This document shows positions 35,403 through 47,318 of a stretch of 64,000 nucleotides of DNA, piece after piece. The DNA comes from Beroe forskalii (taxonomy: Eukaryota > Ctenophora > Nuda > Beroida > Beroidae). Under the pieces are notes generated by a model, which worked only from the letters and a program-made list of their open reading frames with translations, was not told the DNA's origin and ran no database searches. A program made the position numbers and the translations under genes. The stretch covers positions 49,449 to 113,448 of the forward strand of contig WFMF01000534.1 in NCBI GenBank assembly GCA_011033025.1. Direction: 5' to 3'. Each line of letters begins with the position of its first letter. Position 1 is the stretch's first letter.

Positions 35403-36915
35403 TTATGATGGCTTCTGTCTCTTAGCCTTAGCCAAAGCAGCAGCAGCCTTTTTTTGCCTTCCGCTTTCTCTTTCTCTTGAAGGGTGAGCACTCCTAAAAG
35501 TCCAGTGCCAATCTGCTGTGCAGCTTGCCGAGTCTCCCCCACCACCTCTTTAGCAGTCCTGGTCATGAGGGCGATGTTCCTCTCGACAGGCTGCGTGTGG
35601 CCTAGAACTCTGTCTTTAGTGGCTGTATTCTGAACCGGATCACCTCTTCAGTCGTGAGCTCCCTCGTCAAGGGCGGCTCAGAAACTCTCTCTAGTTGATG
35701 CGGTCCTGTCAAACACGTTAATTGTCGATAATTAACGTTCATTACCATTAATTACTGGGATTAGCGATAATAAACGGCCAATAAAAGTACTTTTAGTTTT
35801 AAAGCATCCTCACAATTTGCGGATATTACACATGAAAGATCTCAACTCACACAACAATATCACTCTGAAGATCTTCATTAGATGCAGGAGCTTTATCTTT
35901 GAATTTCCCTAAAACTGAGAACTCCGTGGTGTCTAACGCCTGTTTGTAAGTTACAAACTTCCCCTTCAGCTCTTCTCCCTTAGGTGTTTTGCTCATTTTC
36001 TGGAGCTCGTTGTACATCTTGGTGATTTTCCTATGGGAAGTGATCATGACATTAGGTATTAAATGAATACGAACTATAGCAATCAATACGGACTATAACA
36101 ATGGATACGGACTAAAACAATCAATACGGACAATAACTGATAACAATGAATACGGACTTTAACAATGGATACGGACTATAACAATCAATACAGACTATAC
36201 CAATGAATACGAACTATAACAATGAATACGGACTATAACAATTAATACGGATTATAACAATGAATACGGACTATAACAATGGATGCGGATTATAACAATC
36301 AATACGGACTATAACAATCAATACGGACTATATAACAATTAATACGGATTATAACAATGAATATACGGACTATAACAATGAATACGGACTATAACAATGA
36401 ATACGGACTATAACAATGAATACGGACTATAACAATGAATACGGACTATAACAATTAATACGGATTATAACAATGAATATGCGGACTATAACAATGAATA
36501 CGGACTATAGCAATTAATACGGACTATAACAATGAATATGGACTATAACAATGAATACGGACTATAACAATGAATACGGACTATAACAATGAATACGGAC
36601 TATAACAATATATTAAAGTGCTGACAGTGATGCCGACTATTGTAGCTTTATAGCGATGAAGGAAATAACAAACCTCTTGATGTTTTTCTTCTGGTTGAGC
36701 TTGACAACATGTGGCTGGTAGAAGTCATGGAGCTCGTTAACTACATAGGACAGCAGGGAACTTGTAGAAATGTTGTTGGGCTCCTTTCCAGACTCAACCA
36801 GCTCTGTTCTCCGTCGCAAGCAGTACTGCAGAATGTCTCTGTGCACTGGGACATGCGAAGGCAACGAAAATGACAAATCTAAATCAACAACTCCTTGTAG
36901 ACCAACAGATGACAT
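35403..36915 (-). CDS. Transposon-borne gene, unknown function, C-terminal NLS
   Basis: Exon A (36915 to about 36672) starts MSSVGLQGVVDLDL and includes HRDILQYCLRRRTELVESG and SLLSYVVNELHDFYQP, a helical segment that looks DNA-binding-like. Exon B (36036 to about 35850) joins in phase after cttcccatag and carries KMYNELQKMSKTPKGEELKG and KQALDTTEFSVLGKFKDKA. Exon C (about 35713-35403) ends in a Lys/Arg/Ala nuclear localisation tail. The best donor after exon B (gtgagt) does not match the phase of exon C, and exon C here carries indels relative to the copy at 25.5 kb, so this copy may be defective. The layout (helical head, central helix, NLS) recalls uncharacterised repeat-family proteins of marine invertebrates, which is only an impression. 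No enzyme motif is seen. Confidence 0.5.
36095..36610. repeat. 19-bp satellite in the transposon intron
   Basis: About 25 copies of aatacggactataacaatg lie between exons A and B of the transposon gene. They are well conserved, with occasional 3-5-base insertions. Confidence 0.85.
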
Positions 36916-38315
36916 TGGCAGAAATGAAGATAAGTATAGATAAATGATTATCACCTTTCTGTTCATTCATTTTATAGGCCCTTCAAATATAGTGACGTTT
37001 CGAATTCGACGATTGTTAGGTATTGGGTGTCTTCATCACTGGTTCCAGATCAGCTCTCATATCTACGCTTCTGTCTGCATGTGAGGAAATGATTCTGATT
37101 AATAAGGCTCATATTCTATGACTATTCCTTAATGAGAGGATCGTAATTGTCCATTACTGAAATGAGAGAACTAAGGCAATACATGACCTATTAATAATTT
37201 AGATTAGTCTGACAAAATAGGCCAAGAGTTCGAATTACACTAGATAGGATGCTGGTTGTCGGCCTCATTAAGACAGTAAGCCATATTATTAGGGCTAAAT
37301 TTCTTGACGACACAGATATTGCGTATTGATCAGCTTCAGATTAAGATTCCTTCCACAATCTCAAAATGGCAATACCTAATAGGTACTCTAATAAATGTAT
37401 ATAATACGGTTTTAACAATGACTTTATAATGGATTCACGCATCATTTTGAAAAAAATCAGACGTATTACTATTAGGTAGGTATAAGGTACCTACCTTAAC
37501 CAGCTATAACTGTACCTACTACTTTACTATAAAGATGATATTCACATTGGTGGTGATACGGAAATTTATACAAACCTTTAAGATTCTTACCAATATTACA
37601 TACCTAATATGGGTAAGGCTTGAGATTTAATGCTATGACGATGTTTTTCAATTTCCTGAGCCCCTGAAGTTTTTCTAGTATACGGTAAAATTCCGTATGC
37701 GCTGATCACGTCGTATCTCTGATCTCATAGCTTGATGCTGGAGCAATGTGATCGTGATGATATTATGTGGTGTTACACACAATGTGGATATGTTACACAT
37801 AATACATTGACCCACACACAAACACGGATACGATCCGTTAGTCCCCGAGAAGGACAATCGGCGGCTTAATATCGTATACATGCCATTTTCAACCATGATA
37901 ATGATGTCATAGACAACCGCCTATTATTATAGAGCGATTATCTCCCCTTTCCGATAATTGTTATTGTTAGCAAACGCTGTGCTCACAGTTAGACAGCCGA
38001 TAACTCAATCATGAGACATGGCGCGTTCCTCTTCCCAATTGACTTCCGCGTTCAGCGTCTGATTGGGTGTTGTTGTGGTGATGGTTGCCAAAATGGCGAG
38101 TAACGCAATTATCCAATATATATTGATACCCTTAATTCAATATTAAGCCAGGGAGTTGCCTATCACGTGACCATTTTTAAGCAAACTTTAAGTGCGATTT
38201 GAAAGGCTTAAACATCGGATTTGGAACTCGGGGAAAAAAGCATAATGATCAGCACAAAATTCTGCGCAGATCCTGACTGGCGCCCATAACGTTCTCAAAC
38301 CCGTCACGGACCCTA

Positions 38316-38323
38316 CTAGGACC
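38316..38323 (+). repeat. Target-site duplication, right (CTAGGACC)
   Basis: Exact match of the eight bases preceding the left terminus of the long-TIR transposon. Confidence 0.85.
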
Positions 38324-39378
38324 CTTCTGAGCAATGCACTGTGCACTGCTCAGTCAGGCTGATTGCAGCTTGCTAAAAAACATTTACCCCTGTTTGTGTT
38401 GCACTGTGTTGATAACAGAAATTTCTTTTTACTGACCATGATTATTAATTCATCATTGATCATTGTTCATTAATAATCAAATTTTCATCACCAAGTGGAC
38501 TTGTGGATTGTTTGAAGACAAAATGGTATTATCAAAATTTTTATTGTTATTTCAAAACTGCCTGTAAATCTTTGGTGCAAACTGCAAAGTTTTGTTCTGA
38601 TTTGATATCCATTTATACAATACTGGTGTTTTGCTATTAGTCGCCTTTTTTGAAGATAAGGGCAAGTTTTAATATAACTTATTAGTATATGTGCTTAGGG
38701 AGCCATCACATTTTACGTCATCACCTCCTCCCCCATGCTGACATCAGCAATGGTCAAACCCCCCCCCCTCATTTTACAAAATGACTTTTGATTATATCTG
38801 ATCAAAAAACAGAAATTGGATATCAATCATGTATGTGTAGTGTGATTCATATTGTTAAATTCGTCAGAAAAAAACAAAAAAAAACAAAATGGGGGTCTGA
38901 ATGTTATCAACAAACTTCATTAAATCATTAAAAAGGCTTGCCCAGTTAACTTGGAAATATGGATACCATATTTCAGAAATAAAAGGAGTTCTTCAAAAGA
39001 AAATATTTCTGGACAAAGTCCTATCAGGAGGATTTGAAAATTCCAAAAATTTTTGCTGATGTCAGCAAACCTCAAACCCCCTCTCTCCCCCTGTCATCAT
39101 CTGTCAGCATATGGAAACCCCCTGCCCCCCTCCCTTATGCATTTATGTGCTAGCTATAAAATGTCTTCCTCATTTGATTAATTTACTTAGCTGAAGAATT
39201 ATTTTCTTAGTTGATTTTGCAGGATAAAAACAGCAATCATACCTGACAGCTATTTGAGAAGACAATTTTTCCTTGATAAGGTGTCAGTTGGTTGTCAGTT
39301 GACACTTGACATTTCATTATAATGGAGGATTAGAAAAAGCATTCTTCACGTTGATACTTCTGTAGGTCCCCTCAAAGC
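38324..39378. other. Gene-free DNA with a divergent repeat
   Basis: The segment at 38700-39130 shares words with the core of the inverted-repeat element at 33.3-34.5 kb (gctgatgtcagcaaacctc, ctgtcagcatatggaaaccc). It may be a decayed relative. The 5' flank of the first zinc-finger gene follows. Confidence 0.4.
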
Positions 39379-42300
39379 ATGGTTAAAAACAAAACATCAG
39401 CAAAAAGATTGGAACGACAGAGACTAGAGAACAAAGAGCTTCAGGTGCATCTTTTAAAGGAACTCTATTGTGGTAGCTGTTCAATTGGATTCAACTCTCT
39501 AGAAGTGAGTTAACTTTCATGTTATATCTTAATTTAGTGAATAGAAAAAACCCTCACCCTGGACAAAAGCCCTGAATATACTGTATATTCCCTCTCTTTG
39601 ACCTAAAGAAACAGCTTATTCACTGTCTATTGTTATCAAAACTAGACTACTGTAATGGCCTGTACTGTCACCTTCCAGATTTCCAAATTAAACAACTGCA
39701 AAAAGTTCAAAACTCTTGCATCAGATTCCTCTTTGGAAAGCAAATCAAGAAATTTGACAGGGTCACACCATTCCTGAAGAAGGCCCATTTTCTCCCAGTC
39801 AAACAAGAATTGATTTTAAGATTAAGATTTTAAAATCTTAAATAATGTTGCACCTGACTACTTGAAATGATGTATATCTGCTAAAGGTCAACTCAGTCAC
39901 TCTCTAAGGCATGAAGAAGAATTTTTCCTACTAGATCACCCTCCCCTTCCTCGCCAGAAGCAGACACTTTGCTGTTTCTCTCATGCAGCCCCTTCTATTT
40001 GGAACTCAATCCTATATATGATACCAGATGTTCAAATGAAATTTCTTTGTTTAAGAGTTTAAGATAAACTTAAAAACTCATCTATTTTATATTGCATTTG
40101 GTAACAAATTTTCTTGAATGTAATTTATGAATTTAAAAACTTATGACATGTTTGTTAGAGACGCTTTAGATAGTGGAGTCCCAGTGGAATAATATGGGGA
40201 ATTTAGGAATTAAATTCCCAGTTAGGCTTTCCATTATCGGTAACAAATTTTTTATCTAGATAAACCGATAATTATTTCGGTTTTATCTAGATAAAATTTT
40301 TATCTAGATAAAATCTATCAGTTTTTAAAACCTTTGTTTGCCACTGCCAATCTGGTTACTTTCGCTGAATATACCTACGTCAGTCTTATATCATGGTGAT
40401 TGTTGATACACCCGACTGGCGTTAAGGAAAGGGAGGCTGTTGTTAGCGATAAAACTACGTCTGAAATTGTCAAAGGCGCTTACAATTGGTTTCAGAGTTC
40501 ATTCAGGTTGATATCATTGATTTGTCAGTGTTAGCCTGATGCCATTAATCCGTCACATTGGTATTAGGAATACTATACAGCAGACTAGGTCAGAGATGCG
40601 TCCGAAAGGTTAAAGGTATCAATCATGCATCAGATTGGTGTCAGTGATACGGCAGACTGGTGTCAGTGATACGGCAGACTGGTGTCAGTGATACGGCAGA
40701 CTGGTGTCACTGTCAGTGATACGGCAGATTGGTGTCAGTGATACCGCAGACTGGTGTCAGTGATATTGATAAGGCAGACTGGTGTCAGTGATGAAGCAGA
40801 CAGGTGTCAGTGATACGGCAGACTGGTGTCAGTGATACGGCAGACTGGTGTCAGTGATACGTCATACGGCAGACTGGTGTCAGTCATCTAGCAGATTGTT
40901 ACTTTGTTCTAGTGTCAGTAATACGTCTTGCCAGTTTCAATGATAAATATCTGACTTGTGTCCGTGACACGACAGAATAGTGTCACTGGTGCCAGATTTG
41001 TGTCGGTATCCGTTATCCACTAAAAAAGTGTCAGTGATGCATCAGGATGGTTCAACTATACATCAAATAGGTGTCTGTGGTATGTCGGACTGGTGTTGGT
41101 GATTGGTCAGAAAGGTACCAATGACATGCTTGATCGGTGGCAGTGATCCTTCAGACTGGTGAAAGTTGAAACCAGTCCGAAAGTGAGAGTTTTTTATGAA
41201 ATTTTTCAATTTTACTAGCATTTTTCAACGCAAGCTTTTTTGCTATTTTATCTAGATAAAAATAATTTTTATCTAGATAAACCGATAATTTATTTTGACG
41301 AATTATCGGAGATAATTATCGGTTTCGATTATCGGACTGGAAAGCCTATTCCCAGTCAAATTTCCAAATAAGAAATCGAAAAAAAGCTTAAATTCAAACG
41401 AAATAAGCTTTTCTGGACACATTCTGTAATTGATGAACTCAAAATCATGAAAATTCATAGAGCTGAATACCATAATCGTTCTTTCCCGGTGCCTAATCCG
41501 AATCCAGCAGCTGCATTCCCACCGCATTCCCAAACCAGCCATCACAATTCACATTCCCAAACCAGCCACCGCATTCCCAAACCAGCCACCGCATTCCTAA
41601 ACCAGCCGCGGTATTTCCTTGTGTTTGACTTTGGTCAAACTTTTTGAGTGAAAACTATCTTAATAGACATCATAAACATTTTAAAATAATTACCATATTC
41701 AATGAAAAACATTGTTGCACGTTTCTATTGTTTTAGCTAGCTAGCAATCGAACTTATCTTTTAAAATTTCGGTTATTTTAATGAAAACATGTCAAAACCA
41801 GCTGGTCTTTACCCCAAGCTGAAAAAGCCTCCTTTTACTCTTAGTTACAGATTCCCAGCCACTTTTTAAAATTATTCCACTGGGAGTGGAGTGAGGTTTT
41901 AAGATACTCTCTTTCAACTTTGAATTCTATGACAACTAAAAGCTTAAAAGGCAACAAACCCTCCACCCACCAATCTCTTGCTGCCTTTAACAGAGACATC
42001 AAACCACGACCCTCCTTGAACACCTTCCTCCCCTTCCACCCCTCCCTCTCCAAACCCATGAAGAAGATCCTCAACGACCACGACATCGACGTCACTTTCT
42101 CCTCCAATATAGGTGGAGCAAGGTTGATTTTTGAGCCGGGGAATTTTTCCCTCGAAAATTAACGCTAATTGAAGTATGGTAATTTAATTATAGCAGTCCA
42201 ACAACATTTTTTGATCACGAAAGACGAACATTAACATAGTTGCATGAAACATTAGCTTCCCACTCCCAGTCCCGAGGATGTTTGTTTTCCTAAAGCAATC

Positions 42301-45300
42301 AGGTCGGACGAATATCTACATGTTCTCACGTGACAACATATCGAAAATGATAGGCATATGGAAGTGACATCATAATATTGTGTTATAGCACTGAATTACT
42401 GATTGTAAAACCGCCTATCAAATGACAGAGTCATGTACAGTAACCACACTGAATCTAGTCTGTATCGGTTAATGATGTCATAATCTTATTTGCTCAAGGT
42501 ACAGTAGCCTTAAAATAACAAAAGCGAATTTTAACACAATTACAGATTGGCCAGATTGCGTGGAAAGAGTAACATTAAAACTTAATCTCAAAGCTGGTCA
42601 ATGACGTTGAAAATTTTGTCAAATTTGAGCCAGGGAAAAAGGATACTATTCCCTGGCTCCATAATTAGAGCCGGGGAAAAACCCTGTCCCCGGCTCCTGC
42701 TCCACCCATGTCCTCCAACACCTCCCTCCGGAACCTCACCAAGACGAAGACAACTCCTCCCTCCTCCCAGACCCCCAGCACAATCTACGAGATAAGCTGC
42801 CTCGACTGCCCCGCCAAGTACAATGGACAGACCTACCGCCCCCTCCTCGACAGAATGAAGGAACACGAAAGATGCTACAGACTAAACAAGGCAGTTGATG
42901 ACACCACAGACAGAGTGAAGTCTGCTCCAGCCCTTCACTCCATCACCACCGGACACAATATAGCCTGGAACGACATACAGATCCTCAAAGCCCTCCCCTC
43001 CCGCTCCCACCTAGACTTGACAGAACAGGCTGCCATCTCAACAAGGAAACCATCCATGAACAGAACTGACAGCGTTCCCAAGTGCAGCACCCTGTGGAAC
43101 CCCATCCTTCCCATGATCTCTTCAACCTTCAGACCTACTGACTCAGGAATCCTCTTCCCTAACTACTGACACCACTTTTCTTGGTTTTTGTGATTTGTGA
43201 TATTGTATTTGATTATCCTGTCACCTGATCACTTACACCCTCCACCCATCCTCCACTCCCTGACATCACTCATTTCATTTATAAGCATTCTCTCACCTAC
43301 CATCTTCAGCTGACGACGATAATCACATGATTTTCGAAAGCTCCTGATTTAAAGTTTATCGTATCATTTAACGTTTTAAACTTGCTCTCTAATGCATATT
43401 ATAAGTATTTAACATTTATTTATTTATTTATTATTCATAGTATAACTAGGTAGATTAAGTCAAGCATGGGACTTCATAGCTAAACTACATAAAAAACAAA
43501 AAATCAAGAGGAATATTTGCTCAATTGATCAAGAAATCAGAAGATGCCTTATTAACTATCACCCATCTTAGAATTCAAATGAGTTCAAAAATCAATAAAT
43601 AATGGTGACAACCATTTTTTATTGTAACAATTAAAATGCTGTGTTTCTTACCTTCTTCATAGTCATACATTATGTTGAATGAAATATTGCAAGAAATACA
43701 GTGTATTCATTGTTACAATTGAAAATGTTTGTCACCACCTTACTCATCCTATTTCTGATAAAATTAACAAAGAGTTCCCTATTCTACACGCCATATTTTG
43801 CATTACCTAAACAGTGAAAATTACAGCTGTGGCATAGCTTATGAAAAATTTATTTAGGTACTTTCTATTACAAATTTAGTCCACCCTTGAAAGCATGCCC
43901 TTAAAAATCTGTACAATGAAATGGATTCAAGGTAAATATGCAATTTAGATGGGCCAGGTTGTTGCAGGAATGCAACAGAGTTATGCAAAAAATGGACTCC
44001 ATTATCACACCTTTATCCACCTGTTGAATTAATGGTTAGGGTTTGGTAAGAGTTTTAGTCAAAGGCAGTTTTGCCTTGTCACTTTGTCAGTCAAACTTTA
44101 TTTGGTTATACACTGCAAGCATACAACTTTTCCTTAAATTGTGGTGTTATACTGATCTACTGTAGACAATTGCCTCAGAAATAGGGTGTAAACCTTTTTG
44201 GCTCCTGGTACAATTAAAATATGGAGATTGGTGGTTCGATTCCCGGCCATGCCTATCGTGCTAAGGGTGAGAATTATTACCTAAGCTGCCACACGGTTCA
44301 CTCAGCCGAGCGTTAAATGAGGAGCTGCCCATTGCAGCGAAGTCTCGGGCGAAGAAAGTATGGATTGCACTTCCTTAACCGTCACTGGCTTGATTACACT
44401 TGAATCCTTCGATTCCTGTCATTGGCTGTTACGGCTGTTGGAATAGAAGTAAAACCATCTAATAAAAAAAAATTATGTAGTGTTCAATTATAACTAACTA
44501 CCAGACAATCTTTTAAGGTATCTAGAAATCTATATTATATATAGCCTGAACTTTGAAAAACAAATACTGTATTGTAATTTCAACTCTAGCCCCACCCAAA
44601 ACGTCGTCTATCCTGTAAGCACATTGGCTAACGGGTGGCCCTATTAACAGATTTAAAATTTGACTTGGTGCTAGCCCTCAGCACAACCTAAAGGCTTCTT
44701 TTATATTAAACAAGAGAAAAAATATATTTTAGTATCAGTGCTGTAAAACATTATAATTGAATTGAATATCTTTTCAGGAGTACAATGTACATTGTAATGA
44801 AGAGGAGCATGAATATCATATTGAGCGCAGGATCAAATCAATAGTACCTGGTCTTGGGTTCTGTGCAGCCTGTTACTGTCTCATTCAAAATGAAACTGGC
44901 TGGAAAGCTCATGCACAGTCACCTAGGCATGATAAGTGTATCTACACTCTCACATCAATGGGGATAACTGGTTCATTTGATAAACCTTTGGGGTGTCAAA
45001 TTATCGGTGAGTCCTCCTTAAAAATAATAGAAGCAGTAAGTAGTTTAATGATAATAATATGGTAAACCAACAAATTTGGTCCAAATCAGTCTCTTTCTAT
45101 GTTTCTATATAATTTAAAACTATTATTTAATCCCTTGAAAAGACCTGTTATTAATTGATTTCGTTTTAATCGGATTGATTAATAACATCGATTTTATGGA
45201 TTGGGTTGTTTAGGTAATTAACATTAGCCTAAATTCTTGATAATTCATCTTCATATCCACTGTAATTCACATACTTTATTCAGGTGAATTAGGTTCTCCA

Positions 45301-47318
45301 ATAGAGCCTTATCAAATTAATCAAAGAGAATCCTTAAGTCATGGTTATGGCGAGGGTGGTAAACTGTGCAAGTGGAGCTGTTTAATTGGGTTGGACCATA
45401 TCACCGAATTAGATATGAAAGGTGCCGAAAGTCAGGATCTAAAGTACAAATGCAACATTTGCAACCAACTCTTCTCTTTCGAGCACAGGGGCTCTCATCT
45501 TACCTCCATGGAACATCGTTTGAAATGCATGGTAAATTTCGTGCATAATAAGTATTACATTATGGCTTCCAGCAATAATCACTGCCTACTGCAGATAACT
45601 TGTGAATTGTATTTGTAATTATTGAACTGTTATTTTGGAGCTCACTCAAACTTGAATTTTAAATTTCGTAGGAACATAAATACAAAGAATGGTATGAAGA
45701 TGTCCAGAAAATTGATGAGTCTTGGTTTACTCGGCGTCAAAATCGTACAATGTGGTATGCTTACAAGATTGAACAACTAGAGAAGGGAGAGGAGGAACCT
45801 AAGACTCAGGAACTGAGGAAGAAGTTTTTTGAGGGTGTTACTAAGAAGAGGACAGGAAAGTATGTAAGATTTTACGAAAAGTGTATCATGCACTTTGTAA
45901 TACATGATAATAGATTTTTCCGAAATCTATATTCAAAGGTACCTTCTAGGTACCTAGATAGTAGGTACTGAACTGGTTCATTAGATTTCATCCTCTAGTT
46001 ACAGTACAATTCATCAGGCGATAGTTGTTGATATAATACATATTTCAGCATAGGAAGCTTTTCCGAAAATGAGGCTGGAGTACCGGATTATCCTTGCAGA
46101 TTTGGTCCCATGCAGGGTGCAGCCTATAGAGGGACATACCAACCTCACGATACCCTGCCACGTCCTGCAGGCATTAGAGGTGGGCATCTTCCTCCTTTCA
46201 GAGGGGGTCCCTATTCTCCTTCTGGTAGATCAAGACCTATATTGGGCCACAGGGGTTTTAGGGCTAATAGGGGCCTCCGACCAGTAAGAGGTTACCATTC
46301 TGGTTTAGAATACAATACTTCTGATGTCAATGGTCTATCAAAGCAGGGAAATGATCCCTATCGCTCAATTGAAGCAAGGGGCCGTGTAGCCAGAGTGGGA
46401 GATAAGAGGTCGCAAGTCGGAGGTTTCCAGGTCTCCAAGAGGCTGAAGCGTGATGACCCTTATGCAAGAGCTGGCTATGGAGACCAGCTGGAGGGCGACT
46501 ATGATCCTCATTTTGCCGATGATGCTCAATATGCTGATGATCCTTACCAGCAGGTAATACATTCGGGAGTCTCAAGTCTCACGATCACATGTATTTGAAT
46601 CAAGTGATCGTAAGTTTTTAGGTACCACTGTTCACTGTTCTCTGCATTTTGATGAATAAGTATATTATTTTCAGGGTTACGGACAAGCTTTGGAAACTAT
46701 TGATAAGCTAGAGAAATATGCTATGGAGAAAGCCAGAGCGTCAATCAAAAGCCAAATGCATCAGATGAGAGAAGCCATTGCTTCTGGAGTAGACATCAAT
46801 CCGACAGAGGTGTTGGAATTCGGTGCAGAAGGGGCAATCCCGTACCAAGCACGTGGCCCTCACACGAGACCCCTCCCCAGATCAACAGCACCTATCAGAG
46901 TGAGTGTTGTGCACTGAATTATTTCTATTTCTCTTACAATTTTATTTCTTTTACAATCTTCTACTTCTTCCCTGGAAAATCCTACACGATCTTCAGACCG
47001 TTGTTAAAAGGTCCTCTGACATCGAAAAGTCGAAATTAGGTGCCGTACAAAGAAATTTATTTTATTAAATGAAGCAGTGTACTGTGTAGCCATTGTGAAC
47101 TTCCACAGCTACCCCAGAGCCCAGCCGAATTGGCTTCGCAGTGCTCGATTATTGTTACCAATTCCTTCACATGTTATATTATTATTAGCTCTTGTAACAC
47201 TACCTTTTGACAGGTTATGCGTGGTGGCATGCGTGGAGGGCCGCTGTCACGTGGTATGTTTGCTGCCCGTGGGCCGTACACTAGAAGTAGAGGTCCATTC
47301 AGAGGGGGCCGATATTGA
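39379..47318 (+). CDS. U1/matrin-type zinc-finger RG-rich protein, copy 1
   Basis: Seven exons join in frame to 541 residues: 39379-39504, 44778-45006, 45284-45531, 45672-45859, 46049-46553, 46675-46899 and 47214-47318. Three C2H2 fingers of the double-stranded-RNA-binding U1/matrin style are complete: CGSC-x12-H-x5-H (split by intron 1), CAAC-x12-H-x5-H and CNIC-x11-H-x5-H. They are followed by a helical charged segment (EWYEDVQKIDESW, AYKIEQLEKGEEE) and a Gly/Arg/Pro/Tyr-rich tail ending RGPFRGGRY. Nuclear RNA binding is inferred from the finger type and RGG-like tail. Intron 1 is 5.3 kb and holds several mobile elements. AATAAA at 47486 is a likely polyadenylation signal. Its tandem neighbour at 48.8 kb is a paralogue. 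I do not assign an orthologue name. Confidence 0.8.
39600..40140 (+). mobile_element. CR1/L2-like LINE fragment
   Basis: Encodes the C-terminal end of a reverse transcriptase: LLSKLDYCNGLYCHLPDFQI and QLQKVQNSCIRFLFGKQ, then downstream a segment reading SHAAPSIWNSIL in another frame. These are typical of CR1/L2-clade LINEs. It is 5'-truncated and frame-broken, inside intron 1 of the first zinc-finger gene. Confidence 0.7.
40223..41348. mobile_element. Non-autonomous TIR element with 8-bp TSD
   Basis: Ends read TAGGCTTTCCA... and its inverse, flanked by a perfect 8-bp duplication TTCCCAGT (40215-40222 and 41349-41356). Sub-terminal tatctagataaa and attatcgg words pair as a stem. The interior carries a 22-bp satellite (ggcagactggtgtcagtgat with ac) from about 40640 to 40890. 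There is no transposase. The 8-bp duplication suits a hAT-type mobiliser. Confidence 0.8.
41890..43170 (+). mobile_element. Penelope-like element with GIY-YIG end, 5'-truncated
   Basis: The 3' part encodes a GIY-YIG nuclease-like segment (IYEISCLDCPAKYNGQTYRP, LLDRMKEHE), and the 5' part encodes the linker (FLPFHPSLSKPMKKILNDHD). These are features of Penelope-like retroelements with a C-terminal endonuclease. The reverse-transcriptase core is missing. A 603-base element is inserted between the two parts. Confidence 0.7.
42108..42710. mobile_element. 603-bp TIR element inside the Penelope-like element
   Basis: Flanked by a perfect 8-bp duplication TCCTCCAA (42100-42107 and 42711-42718). The ends are TATAGGTGGAGCA and the inverse of CATGGGTGGAGCA. 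Sub-terminal gagccggggaa motifs occur in both orientations. Non-coding. It is younger than the Penelope-like element it interrupts. Confidence 0.8.
43171..44229. other. Intron 1 remainder of first zinc-finger gene
   Basis: AT-rich intron sequence with no supported gene. An attttttattgtaacaatta-type word recurs in inverted form around 43610-43730. Confidence 0.35.
44230..44455 (+). mobile_element. tRNA-derived SINE in intron 1
   Basis: Has the B box ggttcgattcccgg and the family tail gaatccttcgattcctgtca, then gttggaatagaagtaaaacc, as in the minus-strand copy at 6.6 kb. The A-box half is degraded. It lies about 320 bases before exon 2. Confidence 0.65.

Larger units (their letters stand above)
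34506..38315. mobile_element. 3.8 kb DNA transposon with ~680-bp TIRs
   Basis: Both termini begin TAGGGTCCGTGACGGGTTTG. The terminal inverted repeats run about 34506-35189 and 37637-38315 and differ by only a few small indels and substitutions. A perfect 8-bp target duplication flanks them. hAT, P and KDZ-type elements make 8-bp duplications; neither the very long TIRs nor the encoded protein lets me choose. Inside are a minus-strand three-exon gene and a 19-bp satellite. No DDE/DDD catalytic pattern was recognised, so it may be non-autonomous or of an unfamiliar class. High TIR identity suggests recent insertion or TIR homogenisation. Confidence 0.85.

Noticed and set aside
36095-36610. CRISPR-like array
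   Set aside because: Units are head-to-tail 19-mers without distinct spacers, in a eukaryotic intron; it is a satellite.
24637-38315. The three related copies as one giant inverted transposon spanning 24.6-38.3 kb
   Set aside because: Only the 34.5/37.6 kb pair has terminal motifs and a matching 8-bp duplication; the 24.6 kb copy lacks the terminus.
42601-43169. 153-codon frame as a host gene
   Set aside because: Its GIY-YIG-like motif and neighbours show it to be the endonuclease end of a Penelope-like element.
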